Part shown: piece after piece, positions 10,667 to 19,702 of the stretch | Layout of the letters: each line of letters opens with the position of its first letter | How positions within the stretch are numbered: the stretch's first letter is position 1 | Source of the DNA: Pseudomonas botevensis | Lineage (GTDB): Bacteria; Pseudomonadota; Gammaproteobacteria; Pseudomonadales; Pseudomonadaceae | DNA: 58,934 nt | Reading direction: 5' to 3' | Assembly: GCF_019145475.1 (NCBI RefSeq) | Contig: NZ_JAHTKI010000029.1 | Span: forward strand, 1 to 58,934 | Notes under the pieces: generated by a model | Databases searched by the model: none | What the model saw: the letters and a program-made list of their open reading frames with translations, nothing else | What the model was told of the DNA's origin: nothing | Position numbers and translations under genes: made by a program

Positions 10667-10695
10667 TTCAACCCTGAACGGAATTGTGGTCATTT

Positions 10696-11844
10696 ATGGA
10701 ACGGACGAAGTTGCGCAAAGTCGGCATGGGGTTGGCGTTGGCGGTAGTGGCCGGTCTGGTTTTCTACACGGTGCAGGCGCCGGCCGAAGCGCCGCAGTAC
10801 CTGACCGCCACGGTCGAACGCAGTGATATTGAAAGCGCGGTACTGGCTACCGGATTGCTCGAAGGCATCAAGCAAGTGGATGTCGGTGCGCAGGTCTCGG
10901 GGCAGTTGAAGTCGCTCAAGGTCAAGGTCGGCGACAAAGTGAAAAAGGGCCAGTGGCTGGCGGAAATCGATCCGCTGGTGTTGCAGAACACCTTGCGCCA
11001 GGCCCAGGTCGACGAGGAAAACCTCCAGGCCCAGCGCCGCGCGACTCAGGCGCAGCTCAAGCAGACCAAGGCGATCTACGAGCGCTATCAGGATCTGCAG
11101 CAGGATGCTTCGATCTCCCGCCAGGACTTCGAAACCGCGCAATCGAACTACGAAGTGCAGGCGGCGAATCTGTTGTCCCTCGATGCGCAGATCAAGAGCG
11201 CGCACATCCAGATCGACACGGCCAAGGTCAACCTGGCCTACACGCGGATCGTCGCGCCCATCGACGGCGATGTGGTGGGCATCGTCACCCAGGAAGGCCA
11301 GACCGTGATCGCCAATCAGTTGGCGCCGATCCTGCTGAAACTGGCAGATCTCGACACCATGACCGTCAAGGCTCAAGTGTCGGAGGCCGACGTGATTCAC
11401 ATCGAGCCGGGACAGGCGGTGTATTTCACTATCCTCGGCGAGGACCGGCGCTACTACGGCAAGCTGCGCGGCACTGAACCGGCGCCACAGAACTTCCTCG
11501 AAACGCCGCCCGCCGGCACGCCGAAGCAGACCACAGCGGTGTTCTACAACGCGTTGTTCGACGTGCCGAACCCCGATCATCGCCTGCGTATTTCCATGAC
11601 CGCCCAGGTGCGGGTGGTGCTCGACACCGCGCAATCGGTACTGACCATTCCGGTGGCGGCGCTGGGGCCGCGCAACAGTGACGGCAGCTTCCCGGTGCGC
11701 GTGCTGGACGCCAAGGGCCAGGCCCAGGCGCGTAACGTACAGACCGGCATCAACAACAACGTCAAGGTGCAGATCAACGAAGGCCTGGCCGAAGGCGACC
11801 GGGTGGTGATCGGTGATCCGGTAACGCCCGTGGCGGGGTCTTGA
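10696..11844 (+). CDS. macA: MacA-type periplasmic adaptor of the lipopeptide exporter
   Basis: Protein of 382 aa, membrane-fusion protein of the MacA/RND-adaptor family. One N-terminal membrane segment lies at about residues 8-28. Then come a barrel-sandwich half (VGAQVSGQLKSLKVKVGDKVKKGQ), a coiled-coil hairpin rich in Gln and Ala, the second biotinyl-lipoyl half (RIVAPIDGDVVGIVTQEGQTV) and beta-barrel regions. It would join the MacB pump in the inner membrane to an outer-membrane channel; no TolC-like gene is seen here. It stops 2 nt before the macB ATG. In Pseudomonas lipopeptide clusters the macAB pair directly downstream of the last NRPS exports the product, so that role is more likely than macrolide resistance. 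I chose ATG 10696 although an in-frame TTG lies at 10684. Confidence 0.92.
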   Translation: MERTKLRKVGMGLALAVVAGLVFYTVQAPAEAPQYLTATVERSDIESAVLATGLLEGIKQVDVGAQVSGQLKSLKVKVGDKVKKGQWLAEIDPLVLQNTLRQAQVDEENLQAQRRATQAQLKQTKAIYERYQDLQQDASISRQDFETAQSNYEVQAANLLSLDAQIKSAHIQIDTAKVNLAYTRIVAPIDGDVVGIVTQEGQTVIANQLAPILLKLADLDTMTVKAQVSEADVIHIEPGQAVYFTILGEDRRYYGKLRGTEPAPQNFLETPPAGTPKQTTAVFYNALFDVPNPDHRLRISMTAQVRVVLDTAQSVLTIPVAALGPRNSDGSFPVRVLDAKGQAQARNVQTGINNNVKVQINEGLAEGDRVVIGDPVTPVAGS

Positions 11845-11846
11845 AC

Positions 11847-13805
11847 ATGACTGAACCTCTGCTGCAACTGACCGGCATCAGCCGCAGTTTCATTGCCGGC
11901 GACCGCGAGTTTCTGGCGCTGAAAAACATCAACCTGACGATCAATGCCGGGGAGATGGTGGCGATCATTGGCGCTTCCGGCTCCGGCAAGTCGACCCTGA
12001 TGAACCTCCTCGGTTGCCTTGATTACGCCACGGCCGGCAGCTACAAAATCAACGGCCGGGAAACCCGTGATCTCGACAACGAGGCCCTGGCCGAATTGCG
12101 TCGTGACTACTTTGGCTTCATCTTCCAGCGCTACCACCTGCTGCCGCACCTGAGTGCGATGCACAACGTCGAGATGCCGGCGATCTACTCCGGAACGCCG
12201 GAGCCGCAACGCCATGCCCGTGCCCGGGAGCTGCTGGCACGGCTGGGACTGGACGGTCACCTGACTCATCGGCCGAGCCAGCTCTCCGGCGGCCAGCAAC
12301 AGCGGGTGAGTATTGCCCGGGCCTTGATGAACGGCGGCGAAGTGATCCTCGCGGATGAACCGACCGGCGCCCTCGACACCGCCAGCGGCAAGGAGGTGAT
12401 GCGCATCCTGCTGGAGCTACACGCTGCCGGGCACACGGTCATTCTGGTGACCCACGACCCGAAAGTCGCGGCCAACGCCGAGCGCATCATCGAGGTCAGC
12501 GACGGTGAAATCCTCAGTGACCGGCGCAATGAGCGTGACACTGAACAGCTATCGGGCGACGAGACGCCACCACCGAAAAACACGGCGGCGCGACGCCTGG
12601 TGGCCAGTCTCGGGTTGTTCAAGGAAGCCTTCAACATGGCGTGGGTGGCGCTGATCTCGCACCGCATGCGCACCTTGCTGACCATGCTCGGGATCGTCAT
12701 CGGCATCACCTCGGTGGTGTCGATTTCGGCCATCGGCGAGGGCGCCAAGCGCTATGTGCTCAAGGACATCGAGGCGATCGGCAGTAACACCATCGATATC
12801 TATTCCGGCACCAGTTTCGGTGACAGTCGCTCGACCGCCATCGAAACGCTGGTGCCCGCCGATGTCGCCGCGCTCAATCAGTTGTATTACGTCGACAGCG
12901 CCACCCCGGTGGTCGGGCGCAACCTGCTGCTGCGTTATCGCAACATCGATCTGGATGCGCAGGTCAACGGCGTGAGCGACCTGTATTTCCAGGTGCGCGG
13001 GATCAAGATGCAGGCCGGGATACCGTTCAGCGAAAGCGATGCCCGCCGCCAGGCGCAGGTGGTGGTGATCGATCACAAGACGCGCAATCGGTTGTTCGGC
13101 GAGCAGGTCGATCCGTTGGGGCAAGTGATCCTGGTCGGCAACTTGCCGTGTACGGTGATCGGCGTGGCGGCGGAGAACAAGAACCTGTTCGCCTCAAGCA
13201 AATCGCTCAACGTCTGGGTGCCCTACGAAACCGCCGCCGGACGCCTGCTGGGCCAACGTTATCTGGACAGCATCAGCGTGCGGATCAAGGACGGCCAGCC
13301 GAGCAAGGTCGTGGAAGACAACGTCAACAAGTTGATGCTGCAACGACACGGGACCAAGGATTTCTTCACCAACAACCTCGACAGCGTGATGCAGACCGTG
13401 CAGAAGACCAGCCGCTCGCTGGCGTTGCTGCTGTCGTTGATCGCGGTGATTTCCCTGATGGTCGGCGGGATCGGTGTGATGAACATCATGCTGGTGTCAG
13501 TCACCGAGCGCACCCGCGAGATCGGCATCCGCATGGCCGTCGGCGCGCGGCAATCGGACATTCGCCAACAGTTTCTGGTCGAGGCGGTGATGGTCTGTCT
13601 GTTGGGCGGGGCGATCGGTATTTCGTTGTCCTACGCCATCGGCTATCTGTTTTCGGTGTTCATCAAAGAGTGGGAAATGATTTTCTCGATGGGTTCGGTC
13701 ATGACGGCGGTGATCTGTTCAACGCTGATCGGCATCGTTTTCGGCTTCGTGCCGGCGCGCAATGCGTCGCGCCTCGACCCGATCGAGGCGCTGGCGCGGG
13801 ATTAG
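11847..13805 (+). CDS. macB: MacB-type ABC transporter, ATPase fused to permease
   Basis: Protein of 652 aa, the full MacB length. The N-terminal ATPase has Walker A GASGSGKST (42-50), signature LSGGQ (146-150) and Walker B VILADEPTG (166-174). A first membrane helix follows a linker at about 270-295, then a large periplasmic domain (MacB_PCD), then three C-terminal FtsX-type helices beginning near 525 (LALLLSLIAVISLMVGGIGV). The terminal motif NASRLDPIEALARD is typical of the family. It works with macA just upstream and probably moves the lipopeptide across the envelope by mechanotransmission. ATG 11847 is preferred over the TTG at 11841. The gene converges on the LuxR gene with only 15 nt between the stops. 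Confidence 0.93.
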   Translation: MTEPLLQLTGISRSFIAGDREFLALKNINLTINAGEMVAIIGASGSGKSTLMNLLGCLDYATAGSYKINGRETRDLDNEALAELRRDYFGFIFQRYHLLPHLSAMHNVEMPAIYSGTPEPQRHARARELLARLGLDGHLTHRPSQLSGGQQQRVSIARALMNGGEVILADEPTGALDTASGKEVMRILLELHAAGHTVILVTHDPKVAANAERIIEVSDGEILSDRRNERDTEQLSGDETPPPKNTAARRLVASLGLFKEAFNMAWVALISHRMRTLLTMLGIVIGITSVVSISAIGEGAKRYVLKDIEAIGSNTIDIYSGTSFGDSRSTAIETLVPADVAALNQLYYVDSATPVVGRNLLLRYRNIDLDAQVNGVSDLYFQVRGIKMQAGIPFSESDARRQAQVVVIDHKTRNRLFGEQVDPLGQVILVGNLPCTVIGVAAENKNLFASSKSLNVWVPYETAAGRLLGQRYLDSISVRIKDGQPSKVVEDNVNKLMLQRHGTKDFFTNNLDSVMQTVQKTSRSLALLLSLIAVISLMVGGIGVMNIMLVSVTERTREIGIRMAVGARQSDIRQQFLVEAVMVCLLGGAIGISLSYAIGYLFSVFIKEWEMIFSMGSVMTAVICSTLIGIVFGFVPARNASRLDPIEALARD

Positions 13806-13820
13806 CCGGGAGAGCGCAGG

Positions 13821-14594
13821 TCAGGCAGCGGTGGAGGGATCGCTGTCGTCCTGCGGCGAGTACATCCAGCGCATGAGCGAGTGGCGACCGCTGATGCCCA
13901 GTTTGATCGCGGCGCGCTTGAGGTAGCTCTCCACGGTGTTGACCTTCAGTTGCAGCTGTTCGGCCAGTTCCGGGGCGGTACGACCGGCGAGCAGGCCGAC
14001 GCAGACTTCCGTTTCACGGGTCGACAGGCGCAGGCCCAGTTGCTGCACGCGGTCGGCAAAGCGCAGGCGCAGGGTTTCCAGGCCTTGCCGGGCCGAATCC
14101 CGGGCCGACAGTGGTTGCCCTTCGGCGTCGTTACGGGCGGGTTGCAGGGCACTGATGTGTTTTTCCACCATCGGTAGCAGTACCGGGGAAATGTCTTGCA
14201 ACAAACTTCGCTCATGGGCGGAGAAACGTTGCGACTCACCGTTGCGGTAGACCGAGATCACATAGCGGTATCCGTCCTTGCGCCGGGTCAGGTGCAATTG
14301 CGAGGCGTCGGCGACCCTCGCGGTTTCATGACCGGGCGAATCGCTGGAGGCGGGTGCGCTGCTGAGTTCCGAGAACACGGTTTCGGCGAGCAGTGCCGAC
14401 TCCTTCGGGTGTTCGTTCTCGTTGCGCGGTTGCGCATGAGCGACCGGTTCGACCCGCATCTGGCGGATGTGCGTGGCGTCCACTGCCAGTTGGGCGCTGA
14501 TCAGATCGTGCAGCATGCGCGGAAAATGGCGGCTGCCGGTGCTGGCAATGACCTTGCCGATGTGCGGAAACAGATGTGAGTTCATGTGGTTCAT
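13821..14594 (-). CDS. LuxR-family transcriptional regulator of the lipopeptide cluster
   Basis: Protein of 257 aa with a C-terminal GerE/LuxR helix-turn-helix at about 190-250 (LSTRETEVCVGLLAGRTAPELAEQLQLKVNTVESYLKRA, quoted in part). The N-terminal part resembles no sensor domain I can name and shows no clear acyl-homoserine-lactone pocket. LuxR-type genes in this place, next to macAB and often convergent, are known positive regulators of cyclic-lipopeptide synthesis in Pseudomonas (for example those near viscosin, massetolide and arthrofactin genes). That is family knowledge; its targets here are inferred. A second in-frame ATG at 14585 is an alternative start, and neither has a strong Shine-Dalgarno. 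Confidence 0.85.
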   Translation of the reverse strand: MNHMNSHLFPHIGKVIASTGSRHFPRMLHDLISAQLAVDATHIRQMRVEPVAHAQPRNENEHPKESALLAETVFSELSSAPASSDSPGHETARVADASQLHLTRRKDGYRYVISVYRNGESQRFSAHERSLLQDISPVLLPMVEKHISALQPARNDAEGQPLSARDSARQGLETLRLRFADRVQQLGLRLSTRETEVCVGLLAGRTAPELAEQLQLKVNTVESYLKRAAIKLGISGRHSLMRWMYSPQDDSDPSTAA

Positions 14595-14717
14595 CCATGA
14601 GTTGCAAGGGGTGTCTCGCGATCCTGACGTGCCGGTATGAAGCTCCCTGGCCGGCGCAAATGCATCAGGAATTGGATCCTATCCTAGTACAACGTTTCAG
14701 CGACCGTTTAATGAAGG

Positions 14718-14735
14718 GGTTATTAGCTAATAACC
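14718..14735. promoter_or_regulatory. Perfect 18-bp AT-rich palindrome, candidate operator
   Basis: GGTTATTAGCTAATAACC is exactly self-complementary over 18 bp. It lies in the 269-nt gap between the divergent luxR and glycosyltransferase genes, about 130 nt before each start. There is no loop and no T-run, which favours a dimeric-protein site over a terminator. The rest of this gap shows no gene. Confidence 0.55.
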
Positions 14736-14863
14736 GGAGTACGGCAATTTCTTCGACGGCCGGCAGGCGCGCAAAAAACTCGAACCAATGGAAATCGGCA
14801 CCGGTCTGTCTCGTAACGGTCACCGTAAAACGGGTGGCTCATCGGGCAGGCAGGAGCATGCAA

Positions 14864-15514
14864 ATGATCGGCGTCGTCATCCCCGCACACAATGAAGAAA
14901 CCTTGCTCCCATACTGCCTCGCCTCGGTCATCGCCGCCGCGCGGCATCCGCAACTGACTGAACCGGTGCAGATCCTGCTGGTGCTCGACAGCTGCACCGA
15001 CGGCTCGGCGCAGGTCGCCCGGCAGATGGGCATTCAGACCCTGGCGACCGAAGGGCGCAATGTCGGCGAGGCGCGGTGCGCAGGTGCGGCGGCGTTGATT
15101 GCGGCGGGTGCGCGCTGGCTGGCGTTCACCGATGCCGACACGGTGGTGTCCCCGCAATGGTTGATTCGGCAGTTGGCGTTTCAGGTCGATGCCGTGTGTG
15201 GCACGGTCAGTGTCGACAGTTGGCAGGAGCATTCGCCGCAGGTGCAGGCCCGTTACGAACACCTCTATCAAGCGGTCGAGGGGCACCGGCACATCCACGG
15301 TGCCAACCTTGGAGTGTGTTCGATCGCCTACCAGCGGGCGGGTGGTTTCCGGCCCTTGCCGGCGCACGAGGATGTGCATCTGGTGCGCGATCTGGAGCGG
15401 GCCGGGGCGCGTATCGTCTGGACGGCGACAAACAGCGTGATCACCAGTGCGCGCAAACACAGTCGCTGCCGTGAAGGATTCGCTGATTACCTGCTGTCGC
15501 TGGCCATGGCTTGA
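14864..15514 (+). CDS. Family 2 glycosyltransferase, short form
   Basis: Protein of 216 aa with a GT-A fold start: VVIPAHNEETLLPYCLASV, the nucleotide-binding VLDSCTDGS, and the DXD-like motif FTDADTVVSPQW. A later segment PAHEDVHLVRDLERAGARI corresponds to the acceptor or catalytic ED region. No membrane helices follow, so it is probably cytoplasmic or peripheral. AGGAG at 14852-14856 sits 7 nt before ATG 14864 but only 1 nt from ATG 14858, so the second ATG is taken as start. The substrate cannot be read from sequence. It is divergent from the LuxR gene and probably independent of the lipopeptide. Confidence 0.82.
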   Translation: MIGVVIPAHNEETLLPYCLASVIAAARHPQLTEPVQILLVLDSCTDGSAQVARQMGIQTLATEGRNVGEARCAGAAALIAAGARWLAFTDADTVVSPQWLIRQLAFQVDAVCGTVSVDSWQEHSPQVQARYEHLYQAVEGHRHIHGANLGVCSIAYQRAGGFRPLPAHEDVHLVRDLERAGARIVWTATNSVITSARKHSRCREGFADYLLSLAMA

Positions 15515-15597
15515 GCGGGATGGCCGTCCGTCGATCCTGCTGAACACCGATCATTTTGCAGCTCTCTACCGGATAACTTCCTGACGAGGTAATCACT

Positions 15598-15816
15598 ATG
15601 ATGTTCGATCAGCGCAAGCAGGATTCACTGGCGGCATGGCACAAACTGGCGACGCAGGCACAACAGTGGATGGACCCGGAGCAACAGTACGACGAGCTGC
15701 TCAAGGCTGCGGATGAAATGGAAGAGAAGGGCCTGATCACCAGCAGTGAATGGCGCCAGCTGGTGCGCGACGCGGGCAGTGTGTTCACCGGATCGCAAGA
15801 GCATAAAACCCATTGA
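15598..15816 (+). CDS. Small conserved hypothetical protein, 72 aa
   Basis: Short acidic, helix-rich protein with a good ribosome site (GAGG ending 8 nt before ATG 15598). No known domain is recognised and it lacks a signal peptide or membrane helix. A hairpin terminator shared with the convergent hemerythrin gene follows within 10 nt, which supports it as a real gene. Its central segment (EQQYDELLKAADEMEEKGLI) reads like an amphipathic helix. No function is proposed. Confidence 0.7.
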   Translation: MMFDQRKQDSLAAWHKLATQAQQWMDPEQQYDELLKAADEMEEKGLITSSEWRQLVRDAGSVFTGSQEHKTH

Positions 15817-15822
15817 CGAAAA

Positions 15823-15846
15823 AAGGCCCGGCAGATGCCGGGCCTT
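15823..15846 (-). terminator. Rho-independent terminator, mainly for the hemerythrin gene
   Basis: Stem AAGGCCCGGC / GCCGGGCCTT with loop AGAT. On the minus strand the stem is followed by a run of six T, so it ends the hemerythrin transcript. It may also act on the plus-strand small gene, though that side has only two T. Confidence 0.85.
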
Positions 15847-15860
15847 GGTCGTTCCAGGCT

Positions 15861-16337
15861 TCACGCCGCCATATTGCCGGCGGCCATTTCCTTCTTGTAC
15901 GTGGCTTTCATCGCTTCCATCTGCACCCCCAGCTCATCGAGTTTGGCTTTGCCCAGCAGCTTTTTCGCCTGAGGAAACATTTCCGTTTCTTCCTCTTCGA
16001 TGTGGTGTTCCAGCAATTCCTTCACTACTTTCACGCGGCCGGAAAACTCGGGTGTGCCCGGATCGGTCAACTTCAGATCGGGCAGCACCAGCGAGTCCAC
16101 GGTGCGGTGTTCTTCCTTGGCTTCGTAATACATGACGTCCTCTTCCTTGCTGCCGGCAGCCTTGAACGCCGGGTAGAGGATTTCTTCTTCGAGGCGGGTA
16201 TGGATGGAGATTTCCATCTCCAGTTTGCCCAGCAGTTCGGTACGTTTTTTCAGCGCCCGATCCGTCGATTCGCTCAGTTGGGTCAGGATGGTTTTGACTT
16301 TTTCGTGGTCGGCTTTGAGAAGGTCAATGGCATTCAT
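15861..16337 (-). CDS. Hemerythrin-domain protein
   Basis: Protein of 158 aa, a four-helix bundle of the HHE cation-binding family. The expected metal ligands are visible: HEKV near residue 11, HTRLEEEILYPAF with His and Glu, a middle EEHRTVD, and HHIEEEETEMFP near the end. Such proteins bind a non-haem di-iron centre and handle oxygen, NO or iron in the cytoplasm. The start ATG 16337 has GAGG 8 nt upstream; the longer frame to 16409 lacks such a site. It stands alone, between its own terminator and a promoter region of about 210 nt. Confidence 0.88.
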   Translation of the reverse strand: MNAIDLLKADHEKVKTILTQLSESTDRALKKRTELLGKLEMEISIHTRLEEEILYPAFKAAGSKEEDVMYYEAKEEHRTVDSLVLPDLKLTDPGTPEFSGRVKVVKELLEHHIEEEETEMFPQAKKLLGKAKLDELGVQMEAMKATYKKEMAAGNMAA

Positions 16338-16548
16338 GGTGGTTGCCTCTGCTGTCACGGAGTGGACACAGTCCGTTGTCTCACGGCGCTGTGAATTCCC
16401 TGAGGTCATCGCATTTGTTGTGCCAGACAGTGACCAGGAAAATATTCATCCGGATCAATGGGTTGTGGCGGTGAAGGCATAACGCTGTCGTGCAGCCTGC
16501 CTGAAGAGCACAGGGCGGGCATTGCAGATTACAGTGCGCCAACCGTCG

Positions 16549-19170
16549 CTAGGCTACCCGGCCTTTCCTTTGCCGGGAGTGGTTGGGCTGCACGGTCTTG
16601 GAAACCTTCAACAATTGCGCGAAAGCCGTCTTGTCCACAGGCCGGCTCATGAAGTAACCCTGCACCTCGTTGCACTGATCCTTGCCGAGAATTTCCAGTT
16701 GTTCCTCGGTTTCCACGCCTTCAGCCGTGACGGTCAGACCCATGGCTTTGCCCAGGCCGATGATCGCCTGCACCACAGCGCGGTCATTGGCGCCGCTGCT
16801 GATTGAGGCGATAAAGCGTTTGTCGATCTTGATGCCGTCGAACGGATAGGCACGCAGGTAACCCAGCGAGGAATAACCGGTGCCGAAGTCATCCATGTTC
16901 AACCGCACGCCCAGTTGCTTGAGCGCATTCATGGTGGTGAGTGCGCCGTCGGTGTCGTTGAGCATGACATTTTCGGTGATTTCCAGCTCCAGGCGACTGG
17001 CCGGAAAGCGGGTTTGCACCAGCACTTCACGCACGTCTTCGACCACGTCGCTGAGGGCGAATTGCGCAGGGGAAAGGTTCACCGAGAGCAGAATGTCTTC
17101 CGGCCAGGCCAGCGCCGTTTCACAGGCCTCGCGCAATACCCAGCGGCCCAGCGGCACGATCAGGTCGGTCTGTTCGGCCAGCGGAATGAACACATCGGGA
17201 CCGATCATGCCCTGAGTCGGGTGCAGCCAGCGTACCAGCGCTTCGACCGACACGATCTGCTTGCCGTCGACCTTGTAGCGCGGTTGATAGTGCAGCACGA
17301 ACTCGTCGTTCTTCAGCGCGCGGCGCAGATCATCCTCCATTTGCCGGCGGGTCTGGATCTGGTCGCTCATGTGCGCTTCGAAATAGCACCAGGTGTTCTT
17401 GCCCTCGGACTTGGCCTGATAGAGCGCGATATCCGCGCAGCGGATCAGCTCGGCGGGCACGAAGCCGTGACGCCGGCTCAGGGCGATGCCGACGCTGGCG
17501 CCGATATGCAGGGGTTGATGCTCGAAGGTCACCGGCTGATGCAGGCTGCCGATCAGGCGCGTGCAGAACTTGTCGATTTCGTGGTGGGTGTCCATGCCGT
17601 GGAGCACCACCACGAATTCGTCGCCGCCGAGTCGGGCGACGATGTCCTGGTCGCGGGTGCATTCGCGCAATCTTGCGGCGACCTCCTGCAGCACCGCATC
17701 GCCGGCCGGATGCCCGAGTGAGTCGTTGATCGGCTTGAAGTTGTCCAGATCGATCATCAGCACCGACAGGGGCGGCGCGTGTTCCTTGAGCAGCAGCGCG
17801 TCATCCAGATAACGCGCGAGTTTGTTGCGATTGGGCAGGCCGGTCAGGGCATCGTGCATCGACAGGTGCTGGATCTGCGCATGGGCGGCGACCTCGTCAG
17901 TGATGTCACTGGCCGTGCCGCGATAGCCGACCACCTCTTGCCCGTCGAAAATCGGCCGGGCGGAGAGACGGCAGTGACGGGGCTGACCCGACTGGTCGCG
18001 ATAGGTACACCGCAGGTCACCGGCGCTGGACTCCTCCGACAGTGTGCGCAGCCACAAGGCCAGCGGGGTCGTGTCGCAGGACAGCAACTGGCCGATGTCC
18101 TGCCCCAGCCACTGCGCTTGAGGGTAACCGGTCACCTCGCCGAAGCGGGCCGAGAGGTAGGTGAGGTCCAGATCGCGGTCGATTTCCCAGATCCAGTCCG
18201 ACGCCGCCTCGGCCACGGCGCGAAAGCGTTCTTCACTGGCTTCCAGCGCACGGTTGGCCGTCTCCAGCGCCTGGTTCGAAGCCTGCATCGCGCTGAAGCT
18301 GTTATCGACATAACGCGACGAACGCATGGCGTGGCGGAAAAAATAGGCGGTCAGCAGCATCAGCACCACCAGCGTGGTGCCGAGCGTCGGCATCAAGGAC
18401 CACAACAAGTGCTGCCCGGGTCGGTCTAGATCAGCGATCAGGCTGTATCCGGTGCTGTCCAGCGGCACCCGTGGCTGTCCCGGCTCGATCGTGTCGTCGG
18501 GGGCCAGGGTCAGATTGTTCAGGCCATAACCGCTGCCGATCTTGCGTAGTTTGGTGGGCGTCAGCTTGTCGACGAACACCAGCACCGAGATCTTCCCCGG
18601 TTCATCCATAGGACGTTCGTCGTTGGGAATGATCGCGGCGGCGGTCACGAGCGCCGGCCAGCCTTCGAAGAGTGAATAGGCATTGACGGGTTTGGTCAGG
18701 TCGGTCTGGTTCTGTACTTGCGCCACCAGAGCCGGGGCGGAGGCCTGCAGGTATCCGGCAATGTCGGTTTCCAGCAGTTGCCCGCGTATCACCGCGTATT
18801 TGGTTTTGTCCCGATCCAGCACGAACACACCGTCATAGCCGTCACTGGTGAACAAGGTCTTGCCCATGTTCTGCTCGGTGTAGGCCCAGTTCGTATCTAC
18901 CACACCGCTCAAATGCTCGTAGGCCGACGTCCAGTAGGCGTAACTGGTGATGTAGTTTTTTGACGCGGTGATCCGGTTTTCCAGAGCTCGGGCCGAGTAG
19001 AACCGGTTGTCATTGACATCGTCGTTATCGAGCTGGGTGGCGATACCGAGCAAGGCGCCGGTCGCGGCGATGACACCGGCAACGAACAACGCGCCGACTG
19101 CGACGGCAAGGCGTCGGGTGACGGCACTTTGAGGATTGGGAAGGGGGGCAGCGGAAGTGGAAAGGTCCAT
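16549..19170 (-). CDS. Membrane GGDEF-EAL protein with CHASE4-like and PAS sensors
   Basis: Protein of 873 aa. Membrane helices at about 20-45 and 256-280 flank a periplasmic CHASE4-like domain, followed by a PAS domain (about 310-430), GGDEF (440-595) and EAL (610-855). The cyclase signature GGDEF is intact at 515-519, and RDQD at 506-509 fits the inhibitory I-site. The phosphodiesterase side also looks intact: EAL at 643-645, SVNLSP, ELEITEN, DDFGTGYSS at 760-768, KIDK and TAEGVE. So it could both make and break cyclic di-GMP; which activity dominates cannot be read. AGGA precedes the ATG. It probably tunes the choice between surface and free life in response to an outside signal. Confidence 0.93.
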   Translation of the reverse strand: MDLSTSAAPLPNPQSAVTRRLAVAVGALFVAGVIAATGALLGIATQLDNDDVNDNRFYSARALENRITASKNYITSYAYWTSAYEHLSGVVDTNWAYTEQNMGKTLFTSDGYDGVFVLDRDKTKYAVIRGQLLETDIAGYLQASAPALVAQVQNQTDLTKPVNAYSLFEGWPALVTAAAIIPNDERPMDEPGKISVLVFVDKLTPTKLRKIGSGYGLNNLTLAPDDTIEPGQPRVPLDSTGYSLIADLDRPGQHLLWSLMPTLGTTLVVLMLLTAYFFRHAMRSSRYVDNSFSAMQASNQALETANRALEASEERFRAVAEAASDWIWEIDRDLDLTYLSARFGEVTGYPQAQWLGQDIGQLLSCDTTPLALWLRTLSEESSAGDLRCTYRDQSGQPRHCRLSARPIFDGQEVVGYRGTASDITDEVAAHAQIQHLSMHDALTGLPNRNKLARYLDDALLLKEHAPPLSVLMIDLDNFKPINDSLGHPAGDAVLQEVAARLRECTRDQDIVARLGGDEFVVVLHGMDTHHEIDKFCTRLIGSLHQPVTFEHQPLHIGASVGIALSRRHGFVPAELIRCADIALYQAKSEGKNTWCYFEAHMSDQIQTRRQMEDDLRRALKNDEFVLHYQPRYKVDGKQIVSVEALVRWLHPTQGMIGPDVFIPLAEQTDLIVPLGRWVLREACETALAWPEDILLSVNLSPAQFALSDVVEDVREVLVQTRFPASRLELEITENVMLNDTDGALTTMNALKQLGVRLNMDDFGTGYSSLGYLRAYPFDGIKIDKRFIASISSGANDRAVVQAIIGLGKAMGLTVTAEGVETEEQLEILGKDQCNEVQGYFMSRPVDKTAFAQLLKVSKTVQPNHSRQRKGRVA

Positions 19171-19458
19171 GTGCTCGTCCTTGATCCGGTGTCTTCTGCA
19201 TCTAGAACAATGGTTGTGCTGCGATGTTCAGATTGTTTCTTCCCGCGACTGCTGAACTCAATGGCCTGAAGCATAGTTAACCTGTCAGGGATTTGCTTTT
19301 TTCAGGTTTGAAACTGTTCACGTTTATTCAAGAAAAACGAAGATTGAATGTAGGAATATTTTCCGGTTGCAACTTACTTACAAGTGATAAAGAAACGTCT
19401 TACAGTTCATTTCGCCATGAAATATATAAATATTATTTTTGACAGTGTTGGCGCCATT
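19171..19458. other. AT-rich intergenic region upstream of the GGDEF-EAL gene
   Basis: About 290 nt with no coding frame I trust. The part from 19270 to 19440 is clearly richer in A and T than the surroundings (for example TATATAAATATTATTTT) and probably contains the promoter of the minus-strand GGDEF-EAL gene. I see no clear operator. Confidence 0.5.
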
Positions 19459-19496
19459 AAAAAGCCCGTTTCAACCGAGGCTGAAACGGGCTTTTT
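19459..19496. terminator. Strong bidirectional Rho-independent terminator
   Basis: AAAAAGCCCGTTTCA pairs with TGAAACGGGCTTTTT across an 8-nt loop, giving a 15-bp stem with A-run and T-run on both sides. It lies 15 nt after the stop of the minus-strand 32-codon gene, which it most likely terminates. Confidence 0.9.
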
Positions 19497-19511
19497 CCGT
19501 ATCGACGATGT

Positions 19512-19610
19512 TTACTTCAGATCGTCAAAACGGTCTCGCAGGAACTCGTAAAAGCGAAATGCTTGAAACGATTTCCAGACGAGGCTCAGCGTACGCAGCA
19601 AGTGCTTCAT
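19512..19610 (-). CDS. Very small protein, 32 aa, unknown
   Basis: Reading the minus strand, GGAGG (19620-19624) stands 9 nt before ATG 19610; 32 codons follow to TAA at 19512, then the strong terminator. The peptide is basic at the N-terminus and amphipathic (begins MKHLLRTLSLVWKSFQAF, ends DRFDDLK), which suggests a membrane-edge helix. The near-perfect Shine-Dalgarno and the correctly placed terminator are the main evidence. The codons also avoid rare types. It could instead be the translated end of a longer sRNA. No family is recognised. Confidence 0.6.
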   Translation of the reverse strand: MKHLLRTLSLVWKSFQAFRFYEFLRDRFDDLK

Positions 19611-19680
19611 ACGTTTTGGCCTCCAGGGCTGGGGGCCAAACCTCCAGCGCACTTACCGGATCACGTGGGCCTTTGGACAT

Positions 19681-19702
19681 CCACGTCAATGTTGTCCGTG
19701 AG
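19681..19702. repeat. 22-bp direct repeat, copy 1
   Basis: This 22-mer begins CCACGTCAATGTTG and recurs at 20014-20035 with one mismatch (A to G at its tenth base). Spacing is 333 bp. On the minus strand both copies can be read as Leu-Thr-Asp-Asn, suggesting relics of duplicated coding DNA. Confidence 0.6.

Noticed and set aside
10696..13805. macAB as an antibiotic-resistance locus
   Set aside because: The position directly after the lipopeptide NRPS and next to a LuxR gene fits export of the cell's own product; nothing suggests macrolide resistance.
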